A DNA stretch of 64,000 bases, taken from the NCBI GenBank assembly GCA_036387475.1, contig DASVTR010000012.1, positions 62,001 to 126,000 on the forward strand, in the 5' to 3' direction. The notes below the pieces were generated by a model. The model saw only the letters and a program-made list of their open reading frames with translations. It was not told where the DNA came from and did not search any database. Source of the DNA: DASVTR01 sp036387475. Lineage in GTDB: Bacteria > Acidobacteriota > Blastocatellia > Pyrinomonadales > Pyrinomonadaceae. Positions 16,033-25,202 of this stretch are shown here, in pieces. Both the position numbers and the translations under genes were made by a program. Position 1 is the stretch's first letter. The number at the start of each line of letters is the position of its first letter.

Positions 16033-18795
16033 ATGATTGATAAGTTTTTGACCAAAGTTTTCGGCAGCAGCAACCAGCGTTATCTCAAGACCATTCAACC
16101 CAGCGTCGCACGCATCAACGAGCTTGAGCCGAGCATCAAGCGGCTCTCGGATGATGAACTGCGTGGCCGCACCGCAGAGTTTAAAGAGCGCGTCGCGCGC
16201 GCCGTCGCCGATGCGCGCGACCCTGAAGACCTCAGGCGTAAAGAGCGCGCTATCCTGGACGAATTGCTGCCCGAAGCGTTTGCTGTTGTTCGTGAAGCGA
16301 GCGTGCGCTCGACGGGGATGCGCCACTTCGACGTGCAGCTTATCGGCGGCATAGTGCTGCATCAAGGCAAGATCGCAGAGATGCGCACCGGGGAAGGTAA
16401 AACGCTCGTCGCCACCTTGCCCGCTTACCTTAATGCCCTGACGGGTCGCGGCGGCGTTCACGTCGTCACGGTCAACGATTACCTGGCCTCGCGCGACGCC
16501 GAATGGATGGGCCAGATTCACCGCTTTCTCGGCCTCGAAGTCGGATGTATCCAAAACGACATGGACGACTTTGAGCGCAAGGACGCCTACGCCGCAGACA
16601 TCACCTACGGCACGAACAACGAGTTCGGCTTCGATTACCTGCGCGACAACATGAAGTTTGACCTCGCCACCTGTGTTCAGCGCGGGCATTACTTCGCCAT
16701 CGTTGACGAGGTTGACTCTATCTTGATTGACGAGGCGCGCACCCCGCTCATCATCTCCGGCGCATCGGACGAAGCGACAGACAAGTATTACAAGGCCGAT
16801 GCCATCATCCCGCAGCTTAAAAAAGGCGAAGAGGTTGACGGCAAGAAGACCGGCGATTACATCGTTGACGAAAAACAGCACACAGCCGTTCTGACCGAAG
16901 ACGGCGTTGACAAGGCAGAGCGGCTGCTCGCCGTCGGTAATCTCTACGACCCGTCGAACATGGAGATGCTGCACTGCGTCGAGCAGGCTCTGAAGGCGCA
17001 CACGCTCTATAAACTCGATCATCAATACGTCGTGCAGGACGGCGAAGTCATCATCGTTGACGACTTCACGGGGCGCTTGATGAAGGGCCGCCGCTGGTCT
17101 GACGGCTTGCATCAGGCGGTCGAAGCCAAAGAAGGCGTCAAGATCGAGAAAGAGAATCAAACGCTCGCCACTATCACGCTGCAAAACTACTTCCGCCTCT
17201 ACGAAAAGCTCTCCGGCATGACCGGCACGGCGGAGACCGAAGCAGCAGAGTTTCATTCGACCTACAAGCTCGACGTGGTTGTCATTCCAACCAACATGCC
17301 GATGGTGCGCGAAGACGCTTCCGACATGATCTATCGCACGCTGCCGGAAAAATGGGATGCCGTCATCGAAGAGATTAAAGAGTGTCACGAGAAGGGACAG
17401 CCCACGCTGGTCGGCACCGTCTCGGTGGAAAACTCAGAGTTGATTTCGCGTAAATTACAAAAGGAAGGTATTCCGCACAACGTCCTCAACGCGAAGTATC
17501 ACGAGCGAGAAGCGGAGATTGTCGCGCAAGCGGGCCGTAAGGGCGCAGTTACCATTGCGACCAACATGGCCGGGCGCGGCACGGACATCCTGCTCGGCGG
17601 CAATCCTGAGTTTCTCGCGCGCGAGGCGCTGAAAAAACAGGAGATTGACCCTGACGAAGTAACGGACGAGCAATGGGAAGAGGCCGTCAGCGAAGCCAAG
17701 CGCGTCGTCGAAGCGGAGCACAAGGAAGTGGTCGCGGCGGGCGGACTGCACATCATAGGCACTGAGCGCCACGAATCGCGCCGCATTGATAATCAGTTGC
17801 GCGGTCGCGCCGGACGACAGGGCGACCCAGGCTCCTCCCGCTTCTTTCTTTCACTCGAAGACGATTTAATGCGTATTTTCGCGGGCGACAAAGTGCGTGC
17901 CCTGATGGAGCGCCTTGGGATGGAGAAGGGCGTCGCCATCGAATCCAAGATGGTCTCAAAACGCATCGAAGGCGCGCAGAAATCCGTCGAAGGCCGCAAC
18001 TTTGAGGCGCGCAAGCACCTGCTTGAATACGACGACGTGATGAACAAGCAGCGCGAGACGATTTACGGCTTGCGCCGACAGCTTTTGGAAGAACCGGATC
18101 AGCGTGATTACCTGCTCGGCGAAACAGGCGTGGCCCACGACCTGCTCTCGGATTTGACAAAGCAGTACTTGAACCCGGAGGTCTCGCCCGACGATTGGGA
18201 CGTTGAGAACTACGCTGTGCAACTCAACGCCATCTACGACTTCGACGTTGACGCCGAAGGAATAGATTTCGAGAATTCGACTTCGCAGGAGATAGAAGAC
18301 ACCATCTGGGAAAAACTCAAGGCGAAGTATGCAGAGAAAGAGCAGCAGATCGGCGTCGAGGCGATGCGCACCTACGAGCGTATCATCATGCTCAACATCA
18401 TCGACGCGCAGTGGAAAGACCACCTGCTCTCGATTGACCATCTCAAGCAGGGCATCGGTCTCGTCGGCTACGGGCAGAAAGACCCGCTCGTTGAATACAA
18501 GAAGCAATCGTTCGATCTCTTCCAGGAGATGCTCGACCGCATTGACAAGACGACGATTCGCTCTCTCTTTAACCTGCAGGTTGTCTCCGAGCAAGCGCCC
18601 GAACAATTGCAGCAGCGCCGCGCACAGCGTCGCCCGTCCAGCTTGAGCTTCACCGGCCCGAACCAATCGGCGGCAGCAGCCGGTGAGGAAGCGGGCAAGG
18701 TCAAGACCATCACGCGCGATCAGCCGAAGGTTGGGCCAAACAAGCCTTGCCCGTGCGGCTCCGGCAAGAAATACAAGAAGTGCTGCGGCGCGTAA
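16033..18795 (+). CDS. secA: Preprotein translocase ATPase SecA
   Basis: SecA drives post-translational export through SecYEG. The 920-residue product has the expected order: Walker A MRTGEGKT (117-124), DEVDSILIDEARTPLIISG (DEAD-like motif II), the preprotein cross-linking domain (YVVQDGEVIIVDDFTGRLM), motif region TNMAGRGTDI, HESRRIDNQLRGRAGRQGD, the helical scaffold and the C-terminal linker. The last 15 residues form the SEC-C zinc site CPCGSGKKYKKCC (906-918), which binds SecB or phospholipid. ATG 16033 is preceded by CAGGACTAAAAGATC, a modest ribosome site. Length is typical. Confidence 0.98.
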   Translation: MIDKFLTKVFGSSNQRYLKTIQPSVARINELEPSIKRLSDDELRGRTAEFKERVARAVADARDPEDLRRKERAILDELLPEAFAVVREASVRSTGMRHFDVQLIGGIVLHQGKIAEMRTGEGKTLVATLPAYLNALTGRGGVHVVTVNDYLASRDAEWMGQIHRFLGLEVGCIQNDMDDFERKDAYAADITYGTNNEFGFDYLRDNMKFDLATCVQRGHYFAIVDEVDSILIDEARTPLIISGASDEATDKYYKADAIIPQLKKGEEVDGKKTGDYIVDEKQHTAVLTEDGVDKAERLLAVGNLYDPSNMEMLHCVEQALKAHTLYKLDHQYVVQDGEVIIVDDFTGRLMKGRRWSDGLHQAVEAKEGVKIEKENQTLATITLQNYFRLYEKLSGMTGTAETEAAEFHSTYKLDVVVIPTNMPMVREDASDMIYRTLPEKWDAVIEEIKECHEKGQPTLVGTVSVENSELISRKLQKEGIPHNVLNAKYHEREAEIVAQAGRKGAVTIATNMAGRGTDILLGGNPEFLAREALKKQEIDPDEVTDEQWEEAVSEAKRVVEAEHKEVVAAGGLHIIGTERHESRRIDNQLRGRAGRQGDPGSSRFFLSLEDDLMRIFAGDKVRALMERLGMEKGVAIESKMVSKRIEGAQKSVEGRNFEARKHLLEYDDVMNKQRETIYGLRRQLLEEPDQRDYLLGETGVAHDLLSDLTKQYLNPEVSPDDWDVENYAVQLNAIYDFDVDAEGIDFENSTSQEIEDTIWEKLKAKYAEKEQQIGVEAMRTYERIIMLNIIDAQWKDHLLSIDHLKQGIGLVGYGQKDPLVEYKKQSFDLFQEMLDRIDKTTIRSLFNLQVVSEQAPEQLQQRRAQRRPSSLSFTGPNQSAAAAGEEAGKVKTITRDQPKVGPNKPCPCGSGKKYKKCCGA

Positions 18796-18823
18796 AAGGT
18801 GTTCGGCTTCAGGAGCAGGTGTG

Positions 18824-19573
18824 ATGCTGAAATCCCGTACAGCTTTGGTTTCACTTCCGACGGTTCTGCTCTTCTGCGCGTGCCTGCTCATCATAGGCAC
18901 GCGCAGTCAAGCTTTCGCGCAGCAATACAACAGGCCAGCCGCGCAAGAGTATTACGAGGCCGGGCTGAAGCTGTTGAAGGAAGAGTCGTATCGGAAAGCC
19001 CTCGAACAAGCCGAGTCGGCGTTTCAGGTTGACCGCGACTTTGCGCCCGCATGGCTCTTGAAGAGCAATGCTCTGGTCGGACTCTTCAAACAGGAGTACA
19101 AGAAGAACTCCGGGCCAAATAAGAACAATCAAAAAGCTTTTCTGCGACTGAAAGAAGCCGCCGACAGCCTTGGGCGTTACATACGATTAGTTCCTGCTGC
19201 GCCAGATGCGGAGGCAATGAGGGAGGCGTATTCTGCTCTGCTGATTTACGGGCAACTGGCCGAAGCGGATGAACCTTCGCGCACCCTCTTTCGACCGGCA
19301 GAGGTTGACACTAAAGCACGTATTCGCCATAGGCCGATGCCGAGCATGCCGGAAAAGGCGCGTGAGGCAGGGGCGCAGGGAGCGGTCGTGCTCTTAGGCG
19401 TGCTGGATAAAGACGGAACGATCAGGCATTTGATGGTCATTGAACCGATGGGCTATGGGCTGACGGAAGCGTGCCTTGAGGCCGCTCGCCGTACTGAATT
19501 CACTCCCGCCATTAAAAATGGTCAACCCGTCTCGACGCTCCTTCAGATGGAATACAATTTTAATCTCTATTAG
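18824..19573 (+). CDS. Secreted TPR protein with TonB-C domain
   Basis: ATG 18824 follows AGGAG by eight bases and lies 28 bases after secA. A signal peptide (LPTVLLFCACLLIIGTRSQA, cleaved near AFA) leads into TPR-like helices (YYEAGLKLLKEESYRKALEQ, FAPAWLLKSNALVGL) and a C-terminal TonB-C domain (REAGAQGAVVLLGVLDKDG, ACLEAARRTEFTPAIKNG). Such proteins are frequent in Acidobacteriota and act in the periplasm; whether this one contacts a TonB-dependent receptor cannot be said. Co-transcription with secA is likely from the spacing. Confidence 0.88.
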   Translation: MLKSRTALVSLPTVLLFCACLLIIGTRSQAFAQQYNRPAAQEYYEAGLKLLKEESYRKALEQAESAFQVDRDFAPAWLLKSNALVGLFKQEYKKNSGPNKNNQKAFLRLKEAADSLGRYIRLVPAAPDAEAMREAYSALLIYGQLAEADEPSRTLFRPAEVDTKARIRHRPMPSMPEKAREAGAQGAVVLLGVLDKDGTIRHLMVIEPMGYGLTEACLEAARRTEFTPAIKNGQPVSTLLQMEYNFNLY

Positions 19574-19628
19574 CCCAATCACACTTGCATCCTTGATTAA
19601 CCGACCCTGCACCTGTGCTTTCCTTTAG

Positions 19629-20840
19629 ATGAGCAGTAACGTCACATCGACGAATCCAATCGTGCAAGCCATTATCGCTGGAACTGCTCCGCAGGCGGCG
19701 CGGATGGCGGCTGCGCGTGGCATGCTGCCGCTCGCGCAGGCAGACTTGCTGGAAGTGTTGGTCGTTTTGCGCGCGAGCGATGAGACAGAGATTGCTTCTG
19801 CCGCTGCGGCCACGCTTGAGGCGCAACAACCGGAGTCTCTGCTGGCGGTCGCATCATCGAACGAGACTTCCCCGACGGTGCTGGGCTATCTGGCCGCACA
19901 CCCCGGCGCAGGTCGCTCAGTCCACGAAGCCGTCACGCTCAACGCCAACACGCCAGATGAAGGCATCGCCCTGCTCGCAAGCGCAACAGCGGACGGCCCG
20001 CTGCTCGAACTCATCTCTATCAACCAGCAACGTCTGATTCGCGCTCCCGCCATTATCGAAGCCATCATCAGTAATCCAGCGCGTACGCCGGAAGCCGAAC
20101 GCCGTGCACGCGAAACGCGGCTTGAGTTTTTCGAGAAAGAGCGCGGCGCGCAGCAGATTATCGGAGAGCTACGCGCTCGCGGCCTGCCCGCAGCAGCCGA
20201 ATTTTTAGAAGCTTCGGAAACCGTCAGCACTGACGAGACCTTCACCGTCGAAGATGCGTGGCTCATCGCTTCGCACATCGAAGTCGCGGACGCAGACATA
20301 GATGATTCATGGTTGGGCCTTGAGCGTCTTGAAGAATTCTTCGAGGAAACCTTCGAGCAGCGCGCCGCCAATGCCGAACGCGTTATCAATGAAACGCAGA
20401 CGGAAAACAAAGACTTGCCGCCCGAACGCGTCGCGCTCATCCGTCGCATCATGTTGATGACCGTCAAGGATCGCGTCAAGCTCGCGATTAAGGGCGACCG
20501 CGAGGCGCGCACAATTCTCATCCGCGACTCTAACAAGGTCGTCGCCTCGGCTGTCGTTCACAACCCGCGCGTGACGGAGAATGAAATTGAAGCCATCGCG
20601 GCGATGCGTACTGTCTCCGACGAGGTGCTGCGGCTCATCTCTCTGAATCGCGCATGGGCGCGTTCGTACCCGATTATTCACAACCTCGCGCGCAACCCGC
20701 GCACGCCCATCGCCACCGCCATCACCATCCTGCCGCGCATCCGCACCAAAGACCTGCAACAGATCACACAAAACCGCAACGTCTCGGAAGCCGTCCGCCG
20801 TCAGGCCTATCGTCTCTTGTCCACGCGCAGCGGACACTGA
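19629..20840 (+). CDS. HEAT/ARM-like helical repeat protein (DUF2336-like?)
   Basis: A 403-residue soluble protein of short amphipathic helices in a repeating pattern: LLAVASSNETSPTVLGYLAA, VVASAVVHNPRVTENEIEAI, VLRLISLNRAWARSYPIIHN, LARNPRTPIATAITIL. Each unit has a small helix, an Asn-Pro turn and a second helix. The C-terminal half (KDRVKLAIKGDREARTILIR) is the most regular. I recall it as a conserved family in Acidobacteriota and Myxococcota with no known role. A protein-protein scaffold is inferred. A promoter for the next gene starts eight bases after its stop. Confidence 0.8.
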   Translation: MSSNVTSTNPIVQAIIAGTAPQAARMAAARGMLPLAQADLLEVLVVLRASDETEIASAAAATLEAQQPESLLAVASSNETSPTVLGYLAAHPGAGRSVHEAVTLNANTPDEGIALLASATADGPLLELISINQQRLIRAPAIIEAIISNPARTPEAERRARETRLEFFEKERGAQQIIGELRARGLPAAAEFLEASETVSTDETFTVEDAWLIASHIEVADADIDDSWLGLERLEEFFEETFEQRAANAERVINETQTENKDLPPERVALIRRIMLMTVKDRVKLAIKGDREARTILIRDSNKVVASAVVHNPRVTENEIEAIAAMRTVSDEVLRLISLNRAWARSYPIIHNLARNPRTPIATAITILPRIRTKDLQQITQNRNVSEAVRRQAYRLLSTRSGH

Positions 20841-20847
20841 AATTTAA

Positions 20848-20876
20848 TTGACACACGGCGCTGCGCTCCGTAGAAT
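20848..20876 (+). promoter_or_regulatory. Near-consensus promoter of the GlsB-type gene
   Basis: TTGACA at 20848-20853, a 17-base spacer and TAGAAT at 20871-20876. The start would be near 20883, leaving a leader of about 160 bases before the ATG at 21042. The leader contains GC-rich inverted segments but no motif that I recognise. Confidence 0.7.
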
Positions 20877-21041
20877 TCGCGCTACTGATTCCCCTTTGAA
20901 ATAGTCAAACGGAAGCGGACGCCCTGATTCGCTTTCAAGGCGCTCGCTTTTCTCTGCGAAAGACAGGCCAGAGCCGAGACGAGCATTCGTTAATCACAGC
21001 GCGCACAAGTGTAGAGTGCGCTTACCAGGAGAGGGAATGCG

Positions 21042-21326
21042 ATGCCTAGACATTTAATCACGTGGCTGATATTCGGATTGATTGCCGGAGCGATTGCCAA
21101 GCTCTTGACGCCTGGACGTGACCCCGGCGGCTGTATCGTGACGATGCTGATTGGAATTGCGGGCGCTATCTTGGGCGGCTTTATCGCACGCGCGCTCGGC
21201 ATGGGTGGCGTGGAAGGCGAACCCCTGTTCGAGGGCAGATTCTTCGCCGGACTGGCCTTCGCCGTTCTCGGCGCGGTCATTCTACTGGTGATTTATCATT
21301 TACTCGTCGGCAGAAAACGCGCCTGA
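21042..21326 (+). CDS. GlsB/YeaQ/YmgE-family stress-response membrane protein
   Basis: A 94-residue, three-span protein with the family pattern: WLIFGLIAGAIAKLLTPGRD, PGGCIVTMLIGIAGAILGGF and a last span GLAFAVLGAVILLVIYHLLV. Family members are small inner-membrane proteins induced by stress or stationary phase; the molecular role is unclear. The ATG follows AGGAGAGGGA. It has its own strong promoter and a bidirectional terminator 39 bases after the stop, so it is monocistronic. Confidence 0.92.
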   Translation: MPRHLITWLIFGLIAGAIAKLLTPGRDPGGCIVTMLIGIAGAILGGFIARALGMGGVEGEPLFEGRFFAGLAFAVLGAVILLVIYHLLVGRKRA

Positions 21327-21364
21327 GACGGCCCAGACTGTTCTATAGCCCACTGCGATTAATC

Positions 21365-21413
21365 AAAGGCCGGAGACGCTGCTCTTTCAAGAAGAGCGTC
21401 GTCTCCGGCCTTT
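21365..21413. terminator. Bidirectional intrinsic terminator
   Basis: AAAGGCCGGAGAC pairs with GTCTCCGGCCTTT (13 base pairs), with further pairing inside. It lies between the convergent GlsB-type gene and the DUF2227 gene. Confidence 0.85.
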
Positions 21414-21439
21414 GCGTCTTGAGCGCGCTACGACGGTCG

Positions 21440-21967
21440 CTAGAAAATCTCCGAACTCTTGCGCAGCACAGACCAAGCGACATCCGTCAGCGTGTGGCTT
21501 GCCGCGCCCCACCATAGCCCCGCCAATATGGCCCACACCCAATGCTGTCCGATGTTTTGCCGGACGCTTCCTTCTATCGTCTGCCATGCTCGCGCCAGAT
21601 CGTCGAACCCCGGTGCGGCTCCACCCATCAGGGTCGCGCGTAAGTAGACGGCCCCCAATACGACCAGCGCGAGCACCATTGCAAAGTAGATGACGCGAAT
21701 CAACGTGCCGAAGATAATGCCGTGCGACCATCTGGAACGGTGGCGAAACAGAGCCTTGTAAGGCCACCAGAGAAAACGAAACACTCCCCAGCGCGTGTAC
21801 TGCCGCGATTGAATATCCAGGTCTGGCCCGAACATCAAACCGCCAAAGAGCATCGCAACGGTCGCCAGCGCCGCGAGCGCCGGATTGCCCGTCAATCCCC
21901 ACGCCGCGAGAAAAGTCGGAGCGGCGAGAATAAACGTAATCGCGTCGTGGGTTTTTCCTGAAGGCAT
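21440..21967 (-). CDS. DUF2227 putative metal-binding membrane protein
   Basis: ATG 21967 is chosen because GAGGAC lies seven bases upstream; it yields MPSGKTHDAITF, the usual start of this family. Conserved features are the N-terminal histidine, GGLMFGPDLDIQSRQYTRWG and FRHRSRWSHGIIFGTLIR, with membrane helices between and SHTLTDVAW near the end. The His/Asp pattern resembles membrane metal-dependent hydrolases of the YdjM type. Function is not established. It stands alone between two terminators. Confidence 0.88.
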   Translation of the reverse strand: MPSGKTHDAITFILAAPTFLAAWGLTGNPALAALATVAMLFGGLMFGPDLDIQSRQYTRWGVFRFLWWPYKALFRHRSRWSHGIIFGTLIRVIYFAMVLALVVLGAVYLRATLMGGAAPGFDDLARAWQTIEGSVRQNIGQHWVWAILAGLWWGAASHTLTDVAWSVLRKSSEIF

Positions 21968-22081
21968 TGACCCGTCCTCTTCCACACTAATTCCAACTCT
22001 TAACTATCTCAAGTCGCGTCGCAATCAATGCGACCACTGCATCATACACAACATTGGGCTTCAAGCCGGATTTTGTTTGTC

Positions 22082-22109
22082 TTGACATCAAGCTCAAAAC
22101 GAGTAAAAT
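22082..22109 (+). promoter_or_regulatory. Near-consensus promoter of a candidate small RNA
   Basis: TTGACA at 22082-22087, 16-base spacer, TAAAAT at 22104-22109. No coding frame with a ribosome site follows; a structured region and terminator do. Confidence 0.75.
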
Positions 22110-22116
22110 GTCGCCC

Positions 22117-22244
22117 AACTAGGGCGTCTCCGTTGTGGTGTGAGGACACAACGGATTAGAGGCTGAACGTCTCCGCCCCTCACAATCCCCAAAATGATTG
22201 TGAAGGAAAGGCCAGTGGGGTGAGGACACTGGCCTTTCGTTTTT
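22117..22244 (+). ncRNA. Candidate structured small RNA (about 128 nt)
   Basis: From the predicted start the sequence holds an 8-bp hairpin (CCGTTGTG/CACAACGG, 22130-22154), a single-stranded stretch with GTCTCCGCCCC, an 8-bp hairpin (TCACAATC/GATTGTGA, 22180-22203) and an 11-bp terminator hairpin ending in CGTTTTT. The first and last hairpins have nine-base loops that are almost the same: GTGTGAGGA and GGGTGAGGA. Loops exposing AGGA could bind a CsrA-type protein or mimic ribosome sites, and the CTCC stretch could pair with ribosome sites. No known RNA family is recognised. Flanking genes at 21440-21967 and 22287 are on the other strand. Confidence 0.7.
22207..22244 (+). terminator. Intrinsic terminator of the candidate small RNA
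   Basis: AAAGGCCAGTG (22207-22217) pairs with CACTGGCCTTT (22227-22237), followed by CGTTTTT. The pairing is perfect over 11 bases. Confidence 0.85.
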
Positions 22245-22286
22245 ATTGATTAACGTCGTGGCCTGCAAGCAAGGGCTGTGACTCAT

Positions 22287-23771
22287 CTATTTCTTTGCCT
22301 GCGGGAGCGGCGGCAGGCTCTGCAAGATTCCTCCCTGTCCCACCAGTTTCTCTATCTCATCGAGTTCGGTCGGTAAGAAATCCGTGAAGTTTTCTATGCC
22401 TTTTTCGGTCACGACGATGACATCCTCGTAGCGCATGTATAGATTCTCTTCCGGAACCCAGAGCTGAGGGTCTACTGAGAAGACATGACCCGCTTGCAGC
22501 ACTCCCTTTGAATAATCCCCGTCGTCATGCACAGCCATCCCAACCGGATGCGAAAAAACGCCTCCGCCTGTTTCCACCAATTTCCGCGCGGCCTGTTCGT
22601 AAATCGGCTTTGAAAACTTTGTTTTCCGAAACACATCTTCCATCGCCGCTCTCGCTTCTTCCCGGATGGATTTCGGCGTCACGCCCGGACGGATGCGCTT
22701 CATGATTTCGTTTCGGTAATCCAACACGAACTGAAGCAACTCTCTCTGCTCTCTATTAAATTTCCCATTGACCGGCCACATCCGCGCGACATCACTCGTG
22801 TAGTATCCATAGTCTGGAGCGAAATCCATCAGCACCAGATCACCGGCTTTCAGTTGATCGGAATTGCGATAATAGTGTGCGTTCCAGATATTTTTTGTTC
22901 CCGAAGCGGTGATTGAACGATAGCCTTCCAGACGCGCGCCGTGGGCCAAAAATATATAGCGAGCGACAGCATCAAGCTGATATTCGAAGATGCCCGGTTT
23001 CGTATTGCGAATAGCTTCGAGCAGGCCGAGGCCGGAGAGTTGTGAGGCGCGGCGAATGAGCGCTATCTCGCGCTGACTCTTGACGCTTCTTAACTCATCG
23101 AGAATAGGAGTCAGATCGCGGACTTCCGCTCGCGGGAATCGCGTCCGCAGGAGTTGTATGAAATGAGCTTCCCTTGAGACGCGCCCGTCCCAGTAATCCG
23201 CAGCGATGCTGGCATCCGCGCTCTGTAGCTCATGACGGCTTTCCGCTGACCCTTCTGCTGGCGTAAACAGTGTGTAAATCAAGGGCGGCGGTGAACCCTT
23301 CAAGAGGTCACGCATCCATCCTTCGGTCATCAATTGTGTGCTTGATACGGCGTCCACGCCGGTTAACCGTTTCACCAGCTCAGCATCATCTGCTGATAGA
23401 ATCCGCCCTTCGCTTCTTTCAAGGCGCTCATCTCTCGGCGGCAAGTACAATGTCACTTTGCGATTTCTTCCGTCGAGCAACAGATACGAGTGAGGCGTCT
23501 CAATGCCGGAGAGATAGTAAAACTCATTCGATTGACGAGGCATGTTGAAGCCTCTGGCTTTGGGAGCGCCCTGAACAATTGCGATGGCATTATCGCCGAT
23601 GCGTTCGAACATTTTTTGCCACCGCGCTTTAAACTCTTCGGGTGGAAAATGCGATTGATAATATGGCGCGCTTTGCCCGAACACCGGCAGCGATAAAAGC
23701 GCCGACACCGCCAACCCGCAAAGTAGTAAAGGCCAGCGAAGCTTGTTTGTCCCGTTAATTATGAAGCGCAC
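22287..23771 (-). CDS. Secreted Xaa-Pro aminopeptidase (M24)
   Basis: GTG 23771 is chosen over a longer frame because AAGGAG lies nine bases upstream and a signal peptide (LLLCGLAVSALLSLPVFGQ) follows directly. The 494-residue product has an N-terminal creatinase-type domain (FNMPRQSNEFYYLSGIETP) and a C-terminal pita-bread domain with the metal ligands: DFAPDYGYYTSDVARMWP (two Asp), SHPVGMAVHD (His), and the Glu residues of the segment around VDPQLWVPEENLY and RYEDVIVVTEKG. It should remove N-terminal residues before proline from peptides outside the cytoplasm. No operon partner. Confidence 0.93.
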   Translation of the reverse strand: MRFIINGTNKLRWPLLLCGLAVSALLSLPVFGQSAPYYQSHFPPEEFKARWQKMFERIGDNAIAIVQGAPKARGFNMPRQSNEFYYLSGIETPHSYLLLDGRNRKVTLYLPPRDERLERSEGRILSADDAELVKRLTGVDAVSSTQLMTEGWMRDLLKGSPPPLIYTLFTPAEGSAESRHELQSADASIAADYWDGRVSREAHFIQLLRTRFPRAEVRDLTPILDELRSVKSQREIALIRRASQLSGLGLLEAIRNTKPGIFEYQLDAVARYIFLAHGARLEGYRSITASGTKNIWNAHYYRNSDQLKAGDLVLMDFAPDYGYYTSDVARMWPVNGKFNREQRELLQFVLDYRNEIMKRIRPGVTPKSIREEARAAMEDVFRKTKFSKPIYEQAARKLVETGGGVFSHPVGMAVHDDGDYSKGVLQAGHVFSVDPQLWVPEENLYMRYEDVIVVTEKGIENFTDFLPTELDEIEKLVGQGGILQSLPPLPQAKK

Positions 23772-24084
23772 TTGATGAGTCTCCTTAGAATTAGAATCTA
23801 ACGTCAGAAGCCGGAGCAGTTTCTTGAGAACGCGGCCTTGCCGTTCTGAATCGCGCGAAGGCAAGAAGGCGGATTCTACCGTATAGACGCGTTTGAGATA
23901 AACAGAAAGCTCAATCAATCGCCCCGCTTCTGGAAAAGCTACAGCCGCTGTTATTTTGTTCTACTTTTCCTACGGCCTTTGCACGCTGGCTCCTGCCAAT
24001 GTTTGCTTTGGGCCAAGGCAAAAGTACGTATTTGCCAGTTGTCGCTAGCGCACATTACACTGAACGCGCATGAATTGATTGCAA

Positions 24085-25026
24085 ATGGGAAAGCAGGGAA
24101 AAGTGAGAACGGCATTGGAGTACGCGGCGGCGCGCACGGTGCTGACGGGTTTGCGCTGGCTGCCGCGCCCGCTGGCGGTTGCAACGGGCCGTGGACTGGG
24201 ACGCATAGCTTATAGAGTCGGGGGCAGGCTTGGGCGCACAGGCTCCCGCAATCTGGAACTCGCTTTTCCGAACATGAGCGAGCAGGAGCGCGCGCGTATC
24301 TTGCGCGGCTGCTTTCTCAATCTGGGCCGACTGCTCGGCGAAGTCAGCCACTTTCCACGAGCCACGCCTGAAAGCCTGCGAGGCATCCTCGAATGTGAGG
24401 GTTTGGAGCATCTGGAAGCGGCGCGGGCACGCGGGCGCGGCGTCATCATGTTCACAGGCCATCTGGGCGCATGGGAGTTGTCCAGCTTCGCGCTTTCGGC
24501 TCTTGGTTATCCGATGAGCTTCCTCGTTCGCCGCATTGATAATCCGCTGGTCGAACAGTTAATTGATAAAACTCGCACGCGCTTTGGCAATCGCTCGATT
24601 GACAAGCGCGCCGCCGCGCGACCAATGCTGCGTACGCTGCGCGCGGGCGAAACGCTCGGCATCCTCGTTGACCTTAACACTCAGCCGCATGAAGGAGTCT
24701 TCGTAGACTTCTTCGGCATCCCTGCTTCAACGACGGTTGGGCTGGCGACTATGGCTTTGCGCACGGATGCTGCTGTTCTGCCAATCTTTGTGCCCTGGGA
24801 CGAACAACGCCAGCGCTTTCTGATGCGCATTGAGCCGCCTCTGGAAATTACGCGAACGGGAGACGAGCAGGAAGACGTACGGCAGTTGACGGCGCTTTTT
24901 ACAAACGTGATTGAAAAATACGTCCGCCTGTATCCGGATCAATGGCTCTGGATACACAAACGCTGGAACACACGCCCGGACGGAGAAGCAAATTTCTACT
25001 CAAACCAGGGAAAAACGGCTTCGTAA
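24085..25026 (+). CDS. LpxL/HtrB-family lysophospholipid acyltransferase
   Basis: Family members transfer acyl chains to lipid A precursors or related lipids at the inner membrane. The catalytic HX4E motif is HLGAWE in MFTGHLGAWELSSFAL, and SFLVRRIDNPLVEQLI, GILVDLNTQPHEGVFVDFFG and PDQWLWIHKRW match the usual conserved blocks. The N-terminus is weakly hydrophobic rather than a clear anchor. ATG 24085, TTG 24079 or GTG 24103 could be the start; none has a strong ribosome site. Length (about 313) is normal. Confidence 0.9.
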   Translation: MGKQGKVRTALEYAAARTVLTGLRWLPRPLAVATGRGLGRIAYRVGGRLGRTGSRNLELAFPNMSEQERARILRGCFLNLGRLLGEVSHFPRATPESLRGILECEGLEHLEAARARGRGVIMFTGHLGAWELSSFALSALGYPMSFLVRRIDNPLVEQLIDKTRTRFGNRSIDKRAAARPMLRTLRAGETLGILVDLNTQPHEGVFVDFFGIPASTTVGLATMALRTDAAVLPIFVPWDEQRQRFLMRIEPPLEITRTGDEQEDVRQLTALFTNVIEKYVRLYPDQWLWIHKRWNTRPDGEANFYSNQGKTAS

Positions 25027-25168
25027 CCCGGTTTTGCAGCAGCGGTATTGCAATTTTTTCAACATTAAAATCCGTGCATTAAGTCGGATTTTTAACGATA
25101 TTTCGTGCTTTTTGATGTTTTGCCCACCACTTTGTCACAAAAATATTGTGATTTAGTAAAAATTGTTC
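25027..25168. other. Intergenic AT-rich stretch upstream of the 25.2 kb RNA
   Basis: About 140 bases, clearly richer in A and T than the neighbourhood, between the acyltransferase stop and a consensus promoter. Contains a short inverted repeat around TCACAAAAATATTGTGA (25134-25150), which overlaps the region where an upstream regulator could bind. No gene seen. Confidence 0.5.
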
Positions 25169-25196
25169 TTGACAACTCACAAAACTTCGGTATAAT
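25169..25196 (+). promoter_or_regulatory. Perfect-consensus promoter
   Basis: TTGACA at 25169-25174, a 16-base spacer and TATAAT at 25191-25196, both hexamers identical to the sigma-70 consensus. It is the strongest promoter in the window and reads into a region without a credible gene. Confidence 0.85.
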
Positions 25197-25202
25197 TCCT
25201 CA

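Noticed and set aside
15802..17388. Long antisense frame of 528 residues opposite secA
   Set aside because: It mirrors the secA codons; composition is that of a shadow frame and secA is certain on the other strand.
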